This document shows, one piece after another, positions 56,973 through 64,000 of a stretch of DNA of 64,000 bases. The DNA lies in contig NZ_JASKLR010000001.1 in assembly GCF_030124325.1 (NCBI RefSeq), positions 708,200 to 772,199 of the forward strand, in the 5' to 3' direction. The position numbers and the translations under genes were made by a program. The notes beneath the pieces were generated by a model that saw only the letters and a list, made by a program, of their open reading frames with translations, was not told where the DNA came from and did not search any database. Position 1 is the first letter of the stretch; the number at the start of each line of letters is the position of its first letter. This stretch comes from Sinorhizobium sp. 8-89. Lineage in GTDB: Bacteria > Pseudomonadota > Alphaproteobacteria > Rhizobiales > Rhizobiaceae.

Positions 56973-56996
56973 GACCGTCATAGATATATGTTGAGG

Positions 56997-57055
56997 TGCC
57001 ATGTCAAATGGCAGTAACACTATTGATAGTTACAATTGGCACATTTGTCGACAAA
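56997..57055. promoter_or_regulatory. three palindromes upstream of the MarR gene
   Basis: TGCCAT-N5-ATGGCA (56997-57013), ACTAT-TG-ATAGT (57019-57030) and TTTGTCGACAAA (57044-57055), spaced 6 and 14 nt apart. Clusters of this sort often mark regulator operators. The first overlaps the most upstream possible ATG of the MarR gene. Confidence 0.45.
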
Positions 57056-57307
57056 AACCTCCTAATTCTTAAGGTGCGCTTGTTCAGCAAAAGGAAACGG
57101 CCCGCGTTGTAGAGGGCCGTCTATGTTGTGAGGCGAAGAATTGCTGTTTGCGGTTGTACAGGTCGACGCAATCGGCTGCGCGATCCCTTGAAAGAAGAGC
57201 GATCTTGTTGATGAGGCCCAACGACGTTGGGGATGGTGACCGGATCGCCTGTGGTCGAGTGATTGGCGCCATTGACGGGTGAGGCAACGCCGGGCCATGG
57301 TCCGGCC

Positions 57308-58582
57308 ATGCCCTTCCGCTTCGTCCACACCGCAGACCTCCACCTCGATTCACCCTTGCGAAGCCTGGCCCTCAGGAATGCGGAGCTCTCCGATCTCGTG
57401 CGCGGCGCCACCCGAGGCGCATTGGCAAGCATCGTCGACCTGTGTATCGCCGAAAGCGTCGACGCCCTGTTGATCGCCGGCGACCTCTATGACGGCAGCC
57501 AGACCTCCATGAACACGGCGCTTTTCCTCGCCGGCGAGCTGCGTCGCCTGGACGAAGCCGGCATCAGGACGTTTCTCATTCGCGGCAACCACGACGCCCA
57601 GTCCCAGGTAACGCGCGAGCTGACGCTGCCACCTTCGGTTCACGTCTTCCAGGGGCGGAGCAAGCCGACGCTTGCCAAGACACTGGCGAACGGGAGGACG
57701 GTTCATGTTCACGGGGTGAGCTTCGCCAATCCGCACGCACCGGAGAGCCTGCTGCCGTCCTTCCATCCGCCGGTCGCCCAAGCGATCAACATCGGCATTC
57801 TGCACACGAGCCTTTCCGGTTCGGAAGGGCATGATCGCTATGCGCCTTGCAGTGTCGCCGATCTCCAACGGCATGGCTTCGACTATTGGGCGCTCGGCCA
57901 TGTTCACCAGCGCCAGGTGCACAGCGCGCAGCCCTTTGTCGTCATGCCGGGCATGCCGCAGGGTCGCGACATCAACGAAGCGGGTGCAAAGGGCGTAACC
58001 GTCGTCACGATCGACGATCACGGGCGCGTCGAGATCGAGGAGCGTCCTATCGGCGCGGCCGTGTTTGAGCGGCTTTCTGTGGATATCACCGGCGCCGTGG
58101 AATGGCGCGACGCATTGGATCTGGTGACGCGTGGACTCGCCCGACTCCGGCACCAGATATCGGCGGAGAACCTCATTCTGCGTTTGTCGCTGACGGGCGC
58201 TTCTCCGCTTGCCTGGCGCCTGAGAAGAGACGCGGATCTTTTGGAAACAGAGCTCACGAACATTGCTGCTGGGCTCGGTGGATGTTGGGTAGAGAAAATT
58301 GAGCTTCACTGCCAGGAGCCGCGAGATGCATGCCATCGGCCTTCGCGAGAGCCGGTGGAGGAACTTGCCGCCCTTGTCGAGAACGAGGTCCTACCGGGCT
58401 TCGGCTTTCGGAAGGAAATAAGAGCTGTCGCCGAAGAGCTCTTGCAGCAGCTGCCGCTTGAGCTGCGACAGACGCTGGCGCCCGATGAAAGCGCGTTCGA
58501 AAAACTGGTGATGGGTGCCGGGCTGATGGGGAGCGCGGATGTGCTGGCACATCTCCACGGCGCCGCCAAGGTTGGCGATTGA
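57308..58582 (+). CDS. SbcD-like DNA repair exonuclease (YhaO family)
   Basis: 424 residues. N-terminal calcineurin-type nuclease with the full metal set: HTADLHLDSPL, IAGDLYDG, IRGNHDAQ, ILHTSLSG and ALGHVHQRQ. The C-terminal part is like YhaO, which pairs with YhaN. The ATG at 57308 was chosen because the upstream frame contributes no family sequence. Its TGA overlaps the ATG of the next gene, so the two are translated together as one Mre11/Rad50-like complex. Confidence 0.9.
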   Translation: MPFRFVHTADLHLDSPLRSLALRNAELSDLVRGATRGALASIVDLCIAESVDALLIAGDLYDGSQTSMNTALFLAGELRRLDEAGIRTFLIRGNHDAQSQVTRELTLPPSVHVFQGRSKPTLAKTLANGRTVHVHGVSFANPHAPESLLPSFHPPVAQAINIGILHTSLSGSEGHDRYAPCSVADLQRHGFDYWALGHVHQRQVHSAQPFVVMPGMPQGRDINEAGAKGVTVVTIDDHGRVEIEERPIGAAVFERLSVDITGAVEWRDALDLVTRGLARLRHQISAENLILRLSLTGASPLAWRLRRDADLLETELTNIAAGLGGCWVEKIELHCQEPRDACHRPSREPVEELAALVENEVLPGFGFRKEIRAVAEELLQQLPLELRQTLAPDESAFEKLVMGAGLMGSADVLAHLHGAAKVGD

Positions 58583-61500
58583 TGCGGCTCCAGCAACTCG
58601 ACCTTGTGCGCTACGGCAAGTTCACCGGGCGGAGCCTCGATTTCGGCGATGCCAAATCCGGGCAACCGGACTTTCACCTTGTCTACGGTCCGAATGAGGC
58701 CGGCAAGTCGACGTTGTTTGCCGGTTTTCTCGATCTGCTTTTCGGGATCGAGCGCCTCAGCCCCTATGGCTTTTTGCACCCATACCAGACGATGCGTGTC
58801 GGTGGCATCGTCGAAACCGGCGGTCGGCGACATCACGGCTACCGCATCAAACGAAACGCAAACAGCCTGATCGGTCCCGATGAACAGCCGCTGCCGGAAA
58901 ATCTCTTTTCGGCCGCCCTCGGCTCTATCGATCGCGCGACCTATCGAATGATGTTCTCGCTGGACGATGACAGCATTGAACAGGGCGGCGAAAGCATTCT
59001 GAAGAGCGAAGGCGAGCTTGGTTCGCTCCTCTTCTCGGCGAGTTCCGGCCTGCCGGATAGCAGTGCCGTGTTGGCGAACTTGCGGACCGAGGCGGATGCC
59101 TTCTACAGGCCGCAAGGGCGAAAGCACGGACTCGCCGAATTGAGGGGCGAGCTCGATGCGCTGAAGGTCGAGCGCAACGCAGTCGACATCAACGCGCGCG
59201 AATATGCGTCGCTTCGCAAGACGCTGGCAAGCGCCCGCGAGCGCCATGACAGGGCGTCCGCGCAGCGCACGGAACTGCGCGTTGGCCGGGACCGGGTGCG
59301 CGCACAGCTCGACTGTCTGCCGCTTCTCGGGCGGCTGCGCGCGGCGCAGGAAGAACTCGCGCGACAGGAAGCTCTGCCGCTGCCGCCTTCGGAATGGTGG
59401 AGCGAACTGCCGGCGCTTCGTAAAACGGAAGCGGAAATTGCCGCCCGGCTTTTACAACTGAATGAGGAATTGCACCTCCGGCGCGAAGCGCTGGAAGACC
59501 TGCCGCTGGACGATCTGGCACTGACGCTCGCGGACCGCTTCAAGGTGCTTCGCGAAACCGCGCTCGACGCCCGCTATCTGACGGCCGCGCGGGATATGCC
59601 GTCTCGCCTTGACGAGCTTGCCGTCACGTCAACCGGGATCGAGGCCTGTCTCGTCCGTCTCGGTGAGGCAGGCAATCCCGATCCCATCGCACTCCTCTTG
59701 CCCGCCGCAGTCGGCGCCCGGCTGCAGGATCTCGTCCGGCGACATGCGATGCTCGCCGAAAGGCTGTCATCCGCGCGCGAGGAGACAGGGAAAGCGAAGC
59801 GGCAGTGGCAGGAGGCCGACCGCAATCTTTCCGGGCTGGGGGGAGGCGGGAAGGACCTCAGCCATCTCGCCGAACGTCTGCAGCTGGCGCGCCATAACGA
59901 TTGCCTGCTTCGTCAACACGCAGCAAGACGCGAGGTCGACCGACTCGAGGCGGAACTCTCCGACAAGCTCGACGCGCTGCGGCCGTTTGACGGAAATGCC
60001 GACGAGCTTGCGGCGGTTTGCGTTCCGGCGCCTGGCATGGTCGAGGCCTGGCGGGCGGAGGCAGCGCTGCAGGCGGACCGGCGGTTGCGCCTCGACGCGA
60101 GGATTGCAGATGAAAGCGAGCGTCAGGCCGGAGATGAAGCGCGTCTTGCGGCGTTCAACTCTTTCGGCGGTGCTGTGGACGACACGGCCGCGGGCGAGTT
60201 GCGCCAGCGGCGCGATCTGGCGTGGCAGGCGCACCGCCTTCGGCTGGATGACGTCACGGCCAGCGCCTTCGAGACGCTGCTGAAGGAGGATGATCGAGTC
60301 ACCACCTTCCGTTTGAGGCAGGCGGAACGGCTCGCAGAGATACGCGGCCTGACATGTGCGGTTGCCGAACGGCGCGCCCGCTTGCAGGAACTTGAAGAGC
60401 AAAGAAGAGCAGCGGTTAGGGCGCGCGGGGAGTTGGATGCGGCGGTGGGTGAGGCCGCGAGCGCCTGCGGTTTACCTAACGTCATGCTGTTGCCGCAACT
60501 GGACGCCTGGTTGGCGACGCGTGCCGCCGCCTTGGAAATACGGGTGGCTTTGCGTGCGGCGCGCCAGCAGCACGAGCGGGCGGCCCGCGAAGAAGCGACA
60601 GCCGTCAGCACGCTTCAGGACGAACTTGCTGGGGTTGGAGTGACAGAGAACGTGCCAGGACGTTTGGACGGCCTGCTGGCGGTCACCGAGCGTGTCGTCT
60701 CCGAGGCGCAGACGGCCGCCGCCGCGCATCGTGCTGCTGTTGAGCAGCATCGCTGGGCTTCGGAATCGCTGGAAGGCCGGGAGGCGGCGCTTGCAATCGT
60801 CGAGGCCGAGATGGCCGCGTGGCAGCGGGAATGGGACGAGGCGCTCGCAGCGACCTGGCTTGCTGGCCGGATCGAGCGGCCTGTACCACAAGAGATTGGG
60901 CCTGTGCTCGCCGTCTTGCAGGATTTCGACAAGCTGATGCAACGCAAGGCTGATCTCGACCATCGAATCGCCGGCATGCGCAAGGATAAGGTTGCGTTCT
61001 GCGACGCGGTTTCAAATCTGTCCGAAGCATTCGGGATGAAGCAGACCGCAAGCGATCCGCTGGTCCTCTTCGCATCCTTGCGCGACCGAATCAGTGCTGC
61101 TCATCAGCAGCAAGAGCGCCGCGGGGTGGTTCTTGCCAGCATAGAGCGAATGGAGGAGAACCTAACAGCGCTGCGCGCGGAGGAGCGACTCCATCTCTGC
61201 GCAAAACAGGTCATTCTCGATTTCTTTGGATGCACAACGCTTGACGACGCCGGCGCTTGCCTTGACGCAGTGCGCGAGCAGGAGAGATTGCGGCAAAGGC
61301 TCGCCGAGCTCGAGAATGATCTTGTCACACGGCTTTGCGTGGCCACATGCGAAGAGGCCGAGACAATCCTCGCAGCGGTCGACGAGACGCAATTGCGCCA
61401 CGACCTCGCCAGGTTGGAGGAGGCGATTGACGCTGCCGATCGCGATGTCAGCGAACTGCATGCGGAGGTGCGGAGCGCCGAAAAGGCGATTGCCGGCGTC

Positions 61501-62046
61501 GAAGGCGGGGACGGGGTCGCCGAATTGGAGCAGCGGCGCCGGACGTTGCTTCTCGACATCGAAAACAGGGCGATCGGTTATTTGCGACTGAGGGCCGGCG
61601 TGGTTGCCGCCGAGCAGGCGCTACGGCTGTTTCGCGAGCGCCATCGCAGCGCCATGATGCAACGCGCTTCCCGAATGTTCATGCAGATCAGCGGCGGCGA
61701 ATATTCCGGCCTCTCCACGCATGCGGACAAGGGGCAGGAATACCTGATCGCGAACGTCGCCTCGGGTGGGTCGAAGCTCGCCGGCGATCTTTCGAAAGGC
61801 ACGCGGTTTCAGCTCTATCTCGCTCTCAGGATTGCCGGCTACCACGAGGTTGCTGCCGCCAGGGAGGCGCTACCGTTTATCGCCGACGACATCATGGAAA
61901 CATTCGACGACGATCGCGCCGGCCGCGCCTTCGAGCTGATGGCGGACATGGCGCGAGTCGGGCAGGTGATCTATCTTACCCACCACGAACATTTGTGCGA
62001 TGTCGCGCGGGACGCGTGCCCGTCAGTAACCATTCACAGGCTTTAA
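58582..62046 (+). CDS. SbcC/Rad50-like ATPase (YhaN family)
   Basis: 1154 residues. Split ABC ATPase: N-terminal Walker [16 protein letters not shown] (about residues 36-50), about 900 residues of coiled coil, then the signature region [18 protein letters not shown], Walker [18 protein letters not shown] and the switch histidine THHEHL at the C-terminus. In place of a Rad50 zinc hook (CxxC) I could find no clear pair at the centre, consistent with YhaN. It probably works with the SbcD-like protein in DNA end or hairpin processing. Confidence 0.93.
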   Translation: MRLQQLDLVRYGKFTGRSLDFGDAKSGQPDFHLVYGPNEAGKSTLFAGFLDLLFGIERLSPYGFLHPYQTMRVGGIVETGGRRHHGYRIKRNANSLIGPDEQPLPENLFSAALGSIDRATYRMMFSLDDDSIEQGGESILKSEGELGSLLFSASSGLPDSSAVLANLRTEADAFYRPQGRKHGLAELRGELDALKVERNAVDINAREYASLRKTLASARERHDRASAQRTELRVGRDRVRAQLDCLPLLGRLRAAQEELARQEALPLPPSEWWSELPALRKTEAEIAARLLQLNEELHLRREALEDLPLDDLALTLADRFKVLRETALDARYLTAARDMPSRLDELAVTSTGIEACLVRLGEAGNPDPIALLLPAAVGARLQDLVRRHAMLAERLSSAREETGKAKRQWQEADRNLSGLGGGGKDLSHLAERLQLARHNDCLLRQHAARREVDRLEAELSDKLDALRPFDGNADELAAVCVPAPGMVEAWRAEAALQADRRLRLDARIADESERQAGDEARLAAFNSFGGAVDDTAAGELRQRRDLAWQAHRLRLDDVTASAFETLLKEDDRVTTFRLRQAERLAEIRGLTCAVAERRARLQELEEQRRAAVRARGELDAAVGEAASACGLPNVMLLPQLDAWLATRAAALEIRVALRAARQQHERAAREEATAVSTLQDELAGVGVTENVPGRLDGLLAVTERVVSEAQTAAAAHRAAVEQHRWASESLEGREAALAIVEAEMAAWQREWDEALAATWLAGRIERPVPQEIGPVLAVLQDFDKLMQRKADLDHRIAGMRKDKVAFCDAVSNLSEAFGMKQTASDPLVLFASLRDRISAAHQQQERRGVVLASIERMEENLTALRAEERLHLCAKQVILDFFGCTTLDDAGACLDAVREQERLRQRLAELENDLVTRLCVATCEEAETILAAVDETQLRHDLARLEEAIDAADRDVSELHAEVRSAEKAIAGVEGGDGVAELEQRRRTLLLDIENRAIGYLRLRAGVVAAEQALRLFRERHRSAMMQRASRMFMQISGGEYSGLSTHADKGQEYLIANVASGGSKLAGDLSKGTRFQLYLALRIAGYHEVAAAREALPFIADDIMETFDDDRAGRAFELMADMARVGQVIYLTHHEHLCDVARDACPSVTIHRL

Positions 62047-62107
62047 CCGAAGCGCGCCCGCTTCACGCTGTCTTGGATATTGGATCGACAACACGGAGGA
62101 CTCCCCG

Positions 62108-62506
62108 ATGGAAATCATGGAATGCGGATCGCGGCCTTCTGTGCGCGGGGCGACGGAGTACTTCACTGGATCGGTGCGGCAGGATCCCGTGATGGAGGCA
62201 CCTGAGCCGGCGCGCGTTCGCGCCGTCACCGTGACGTTCGAGCCCGGCGCACGCACGGCCTGGCATACGCATCCGCTCGGCCAGACCTTGATCGTGACAG
62301 CTGGCCGTGGACTCGCACAAAGCTGGGGCGGGGCGCTGCGTGAGATTCGCGCGGGCGACGTCGTGTGGTTTCCGCCGGGCGAAAAACACTGGCACGGTGC
62401 CGGGCCGAACACGGCCATGACCCATATCGCGATCCAGGAAGCACTCGACGGCAAGGTCGTGGATTGGCTCGAACACGTGACGGTTGAGCAGTATAGCGGA
62501 ACGTGA
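62108..62506 (+). CDS. cupin-fold protein
   Basis: 132 residues. Both cupin motifs are intact: [25 protein letters not shown] (HTH metal ligands and Q in place of E) and [20 protein letters not shown]. It resembles the family of small quercetin dioxygenase-like and carboxymuconolactone-associated cupins. GGAGG precedes the ATG. The function is unknown. It is 61 bp downstream of the YhaN gene. Confidence 0.85.
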   Translation: MEIMECGSRPSVRGATEYFTGSVRQDPVMEAPEPARVRAVTVTFEPGARTAWHTHPLGQTLIVTAGRGLAQSWGGALREIRAGDVVWFPPGEKHWHGAGPNTAMTHIAIQEALDGKVVDWLEHVTVEQYSGT

Positions 62507-62570
62507 CGAGGAGATGTTCTTAGAGAGGCAGTGCCGTTGCGCTCAAATCGTCGACGATACTGGGATGAAA

Positions 62571-62646
62571 TGGTGGGCGATGAGAGACTCGAACTCCCGA
62601 CATCCTCGGTGTAAACGAGGCGCTCTACCAACTGAGCTAATCGCCC
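62571..62646 (-). tRNA. tRNA-Val (TAC)
   Basis: 76 bases with encoded CCA. Acceptor GGGCGAT/ATCGCCC, anticodon stem CCTCG/CGAGG with loop TTTACAC (anticodon TAC), and T arm GTCGGGAGTTCGAGTCTCTC-like with one weak pair. Confidence 0.96.
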
Positions 62647-63096
62647 TTTCGCGTTTCGAACACGTGTCCGCCGCGTCGGTGGGCGTGATCTATGCGCAAC
62701 CGGGAAAAACCGCAAGAGCATTTGCGAGGTTTTTTCGATTTTTTTTATGAACACCGTTTTCGCGCGCCGGAGCGCATCCCCGCCGCCTGTGGACAACCTC
62801 CCGCGCGTGTGGCGGTGTCGTCAGACAAGGCACGGCTATCTCGTTGAGGTATCCGGCGGCGGGCGCAGCCGTCGGCGAAGAAAGTGTGCGGAGGCGACAG
62901 GTCACCCATTGGCGTCTCGTTCAGTATCTGATTTCGTGTCGCGAAGTCGGCTGTGGATCAAAATTCGCTCCGTCACGGATTTGTCTTCAAACACGCTTGA
63001 CACCCAAATGCGAACCGCTTAGTTAGCCGCTCATCGAACGGCAGGGCCGCTTTGATGCGGGGCGTACGAAAGTCGCTCCGGCCTAGTCAAGATAAT
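62647..63096. other. 450-bp gap between tRNA-Val and tRNA-Asp
   Basis: No gene that I can support. A plus-strand open frame (62747-63022) has no ribosome site, no family resemblance and an arginine-rich shadow-like composition. A run of T's (62740-62749) lies near its left end. The promoter for the tRNA-Asp pair must be at the right. Confidence 0.6.
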
Positions 63097-63173
63097 GCGG
63101 GTGTAGCTCAGTCGGTTAGAGTGCCGGCCTGTCACGCCGGAGGTCGCGGGTTCGAGCCCCGTCACTCGCGCCA
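63097..63173 (+). tRNA. tRNA-Asp (GTC), copy 1
   Basis: 77 bases with encoded CCA. Acceptor GCGGGTG/CACTCGC, anticodon stem CCGGC/GCCGG with loop CTGTCAC (anticodon GTC). Identical to copy 2 at 63248. Confidence 0.97.
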
Positions 63174-63224
63174 CTCTTGAAAGGCAAACCAGCGGCATTC
63201 TCAAAATGTGCCGATGATGTAATA

Positions 63225-63242
63225 ATGACCACGCGTGGTCAT
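63225..63242. repeat. 18-bp perfect palindrome between the tRNA-Asp genes
   Basis: ATGACCACGCGTGGTCAT reads the same on both strands with no spacer. It lies 51 bp after the first and 5 bp before the second tRNA-Asp. It could be a processing hairpin or a protein-binding site. Confidence 0.6.
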
Positions 63243-63247
63243 GATGC

Positions 63248-63324
63248 GCGGGTGTAGCTCAGTCGGTTAGAGTGCCGGCCTGTCACGCCGGAGGTCGCGG
63301 GTTCGAGCCCCGTCACTCGCGCCA
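63248..63324 (+). tRNA. tRNA-Asp (GTC), copy 2
   Basis: Identical in all 77 bases to copy 1, 74 bp downstream of it. Together they look like a recent tandem duplication or a homogenised pair. Confidence 0.97.
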
Positions 63325-63631
63325 CTTCTCCTGTCCTTCGATCGGTTCTGATGGTCCGGACTTTGGCATTTTTTGCATTGCGGCAATCTGTCTCGGTGCG
63401 CCATTGTCTACGGCAAGGTTCGTCGATTCCCGCAAATGCGCGTTTTGTCGTTGCTGCGCCGAATAATGCCGCTTCATCCGGTGTCGCGAAGCGGTTTAAA
63501 TGCCCCTTCAAGGCTTGCGCGCGGGCGCGGGCTGCGCTAACCACTCTGGCGTTGCAACATATTTTTCGGCCTGCGAGATTTGTTGTTCAAGTGCCTCTCC
63601 GGCGCTCTCCCGCAGGCAGGGACGGATAACA
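63325..63631. other. 307-bp gap before nuoA
   Basis: No gene supported. It should contain the promoter of the nuo operon; no clear -35/-10 pair stands out. The open frame continuous with nuoA starts at 63500, but the conserved protein begins at 63632. Confidence 0.6.
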
Positions 63632-63997
63632 ATGACTGAACTTCTCGGTTCCTATGTTCCGATCGCGATTTTCATTGGAATCGCTCTTGTGATCGGCCTC
63701 GCACTCTTGGTCGCCCCTTTTGCAGTCGCCTTCAAGGCGCCCGATTCGGAAAAGCTCTCGGCCTACGAATGCGGCTTCAACGCGTTCGACGACGCCCGCA
63801 TGAAGTTCGACATCCGTTTCTATCTCGTGTCGATCCTCTTCATCATCTTCGACCTGGAAGTGGCGTTCCTCTTCCCCTGGGCTGTTTCGTTCAGGGAAAT
63901 GGGCTGGTTCGGCTTCTGGTCGATGATGGTCTTCCTCCTGGTGCTGACGGTCGGCTTTATCTATGAATGGAAGAAGGGAGCGCTGGAATGGAACTAA
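63632..63997 (+). CDS. nuoA: NADH-quinone oxidoreductase subunit A
   Basis: 121 residues, three membrane helices. It is part of the membrane arm of respiratory complex I. Diagnostic segments: [43 protein letters not shown]. The ATG at 63632 gives the normal length. The conserved cysteine in the first loop (ECGF) is present. It begins the nuo operon that continues beyond the window. Confidence 0.98.
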   Translation: MTELLGSYVPIAIFIGIALVIGLALLVAPFAVAFKAPDSEKLSAYECGFNAFDDARMKFDIRFYLVSILFIIFDLEVAFLFPWAVSFREMGWFGFWSMMVFLLVLTVGFIYEWKKGALEWN

Positions 63998-64000
63998 CAT
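63988..64000 (+). CDS. nuoB: NADH-quinone oxidoreductase subunit B, first codons only
   Basis: An ATG at 63988 overlaps the last ten bases of nuoA and reads MELT before the window ends, which fits the start of rhizobial NuoB. Identity rests on the operon position and these four codons, so it is provisional. Confidence 0.5.

Noticed and set aside
62747-63022. Possible 91-residue protein between tRNA genes
   Set aside because: No ribosome binding site, arginine/serine-rich shadow-like composition and no family resemblance.

Overview
The window is chromosomal DNA from a high-GC alphaproteobacterium, almost certainly Sinorhizobium/Ensifer (Rhizobiales). The reasons are the conserved runs ldtR–L,D-transpeptidase–glyA–nrdR–ribDE, DUF177–plsX–fabH–ihfA–merR, clpP–clpX–lon–hupB and nuoA, and six copies of a two-hairpin intergenic repeat that resembles the rhizobial RIME-type mosaic elements. 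Most of it is ordinary core genome with short intergenic gaps. No phage, insertion sequence, integrase or CRISPR array was seen.

Layout. 1-3600: 5' end of hemB (minus), a small membrane protein, the MarR-type regulator LdtR, and, beyond two repeat copies, a Tat-exported L,D-transpeptidase. 3780-11620: glyA, nrdR, ribD, ribE, then a minus-strand block (small periplasmic protein, GNAT, cupin), then ribH, nusB and an MFS transporter whose stop codon lies inside a repeat. 11900-19290: proton-pumping pyrophosphatase, bamE (minus), cytochrome bc1 assembly chaperone, DUF177, plsX, fabH, ihfA, MerR regulator. 19340-20550: an unknown gene, tRNA-Pro and a tiny secreted protein.

20570-31000 is a surface-polysaccharide locus: two glycosyltransferases, a Wzy/ligase-type membrane protein, an initiating polyprenyl-phosphate glycosylphosphotransferase, an outer-membrane export lipoprotein, a divergent Wzc/GumC-type co-polymerase and two acetyltransferases. 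Its composition recalls the unipolar polysaccharide (upp) loci of Agrobacterium and Sinorhizobium. One glycosyltransferase is broken by a nonsense codon and two frame changes, and the co-polymerase ATPase domain lacks the Walker A lysine.

31000-48170: metallophosphoesterase, heme A synthase, argC, agmatinase-like gene, phenylalanine hydroxylase with a divergent Lrp regulator, rplM-rpsI with a clear promoter, thioesterase, enoyl-CoA hydratase, DMT permease, CoA-binding protein, sulfhydrylase, cupin, a MarR/short-chain dehydrogenase pair (the dehydrogenase is frameshifted), a cytochrome P450, and an endonuclease/exonuclease/phosphatase plus phospholipase D pair. 48400-54070: the proteostasis cluster clpP, clpX, lon, then hupB. 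54200-64000: a secreted phytase-like esterase, a MarR regulator, an SbcCD-like YhaO/YhaN pair, a cupin, tRNA-Val, two identical tRNA-Asp genes around an 18-bp palindrome, and nuoA with the first bases of nuoB.

No clearly new multi-gene system was found. The best leads are the decayed polysaccharide locus, the repeat family (including a copy recruited as coding sequence), the broken dehydrogenase beside an apparently intact MarR gene and operator, and several unexplained palindromes and leader hairpins.
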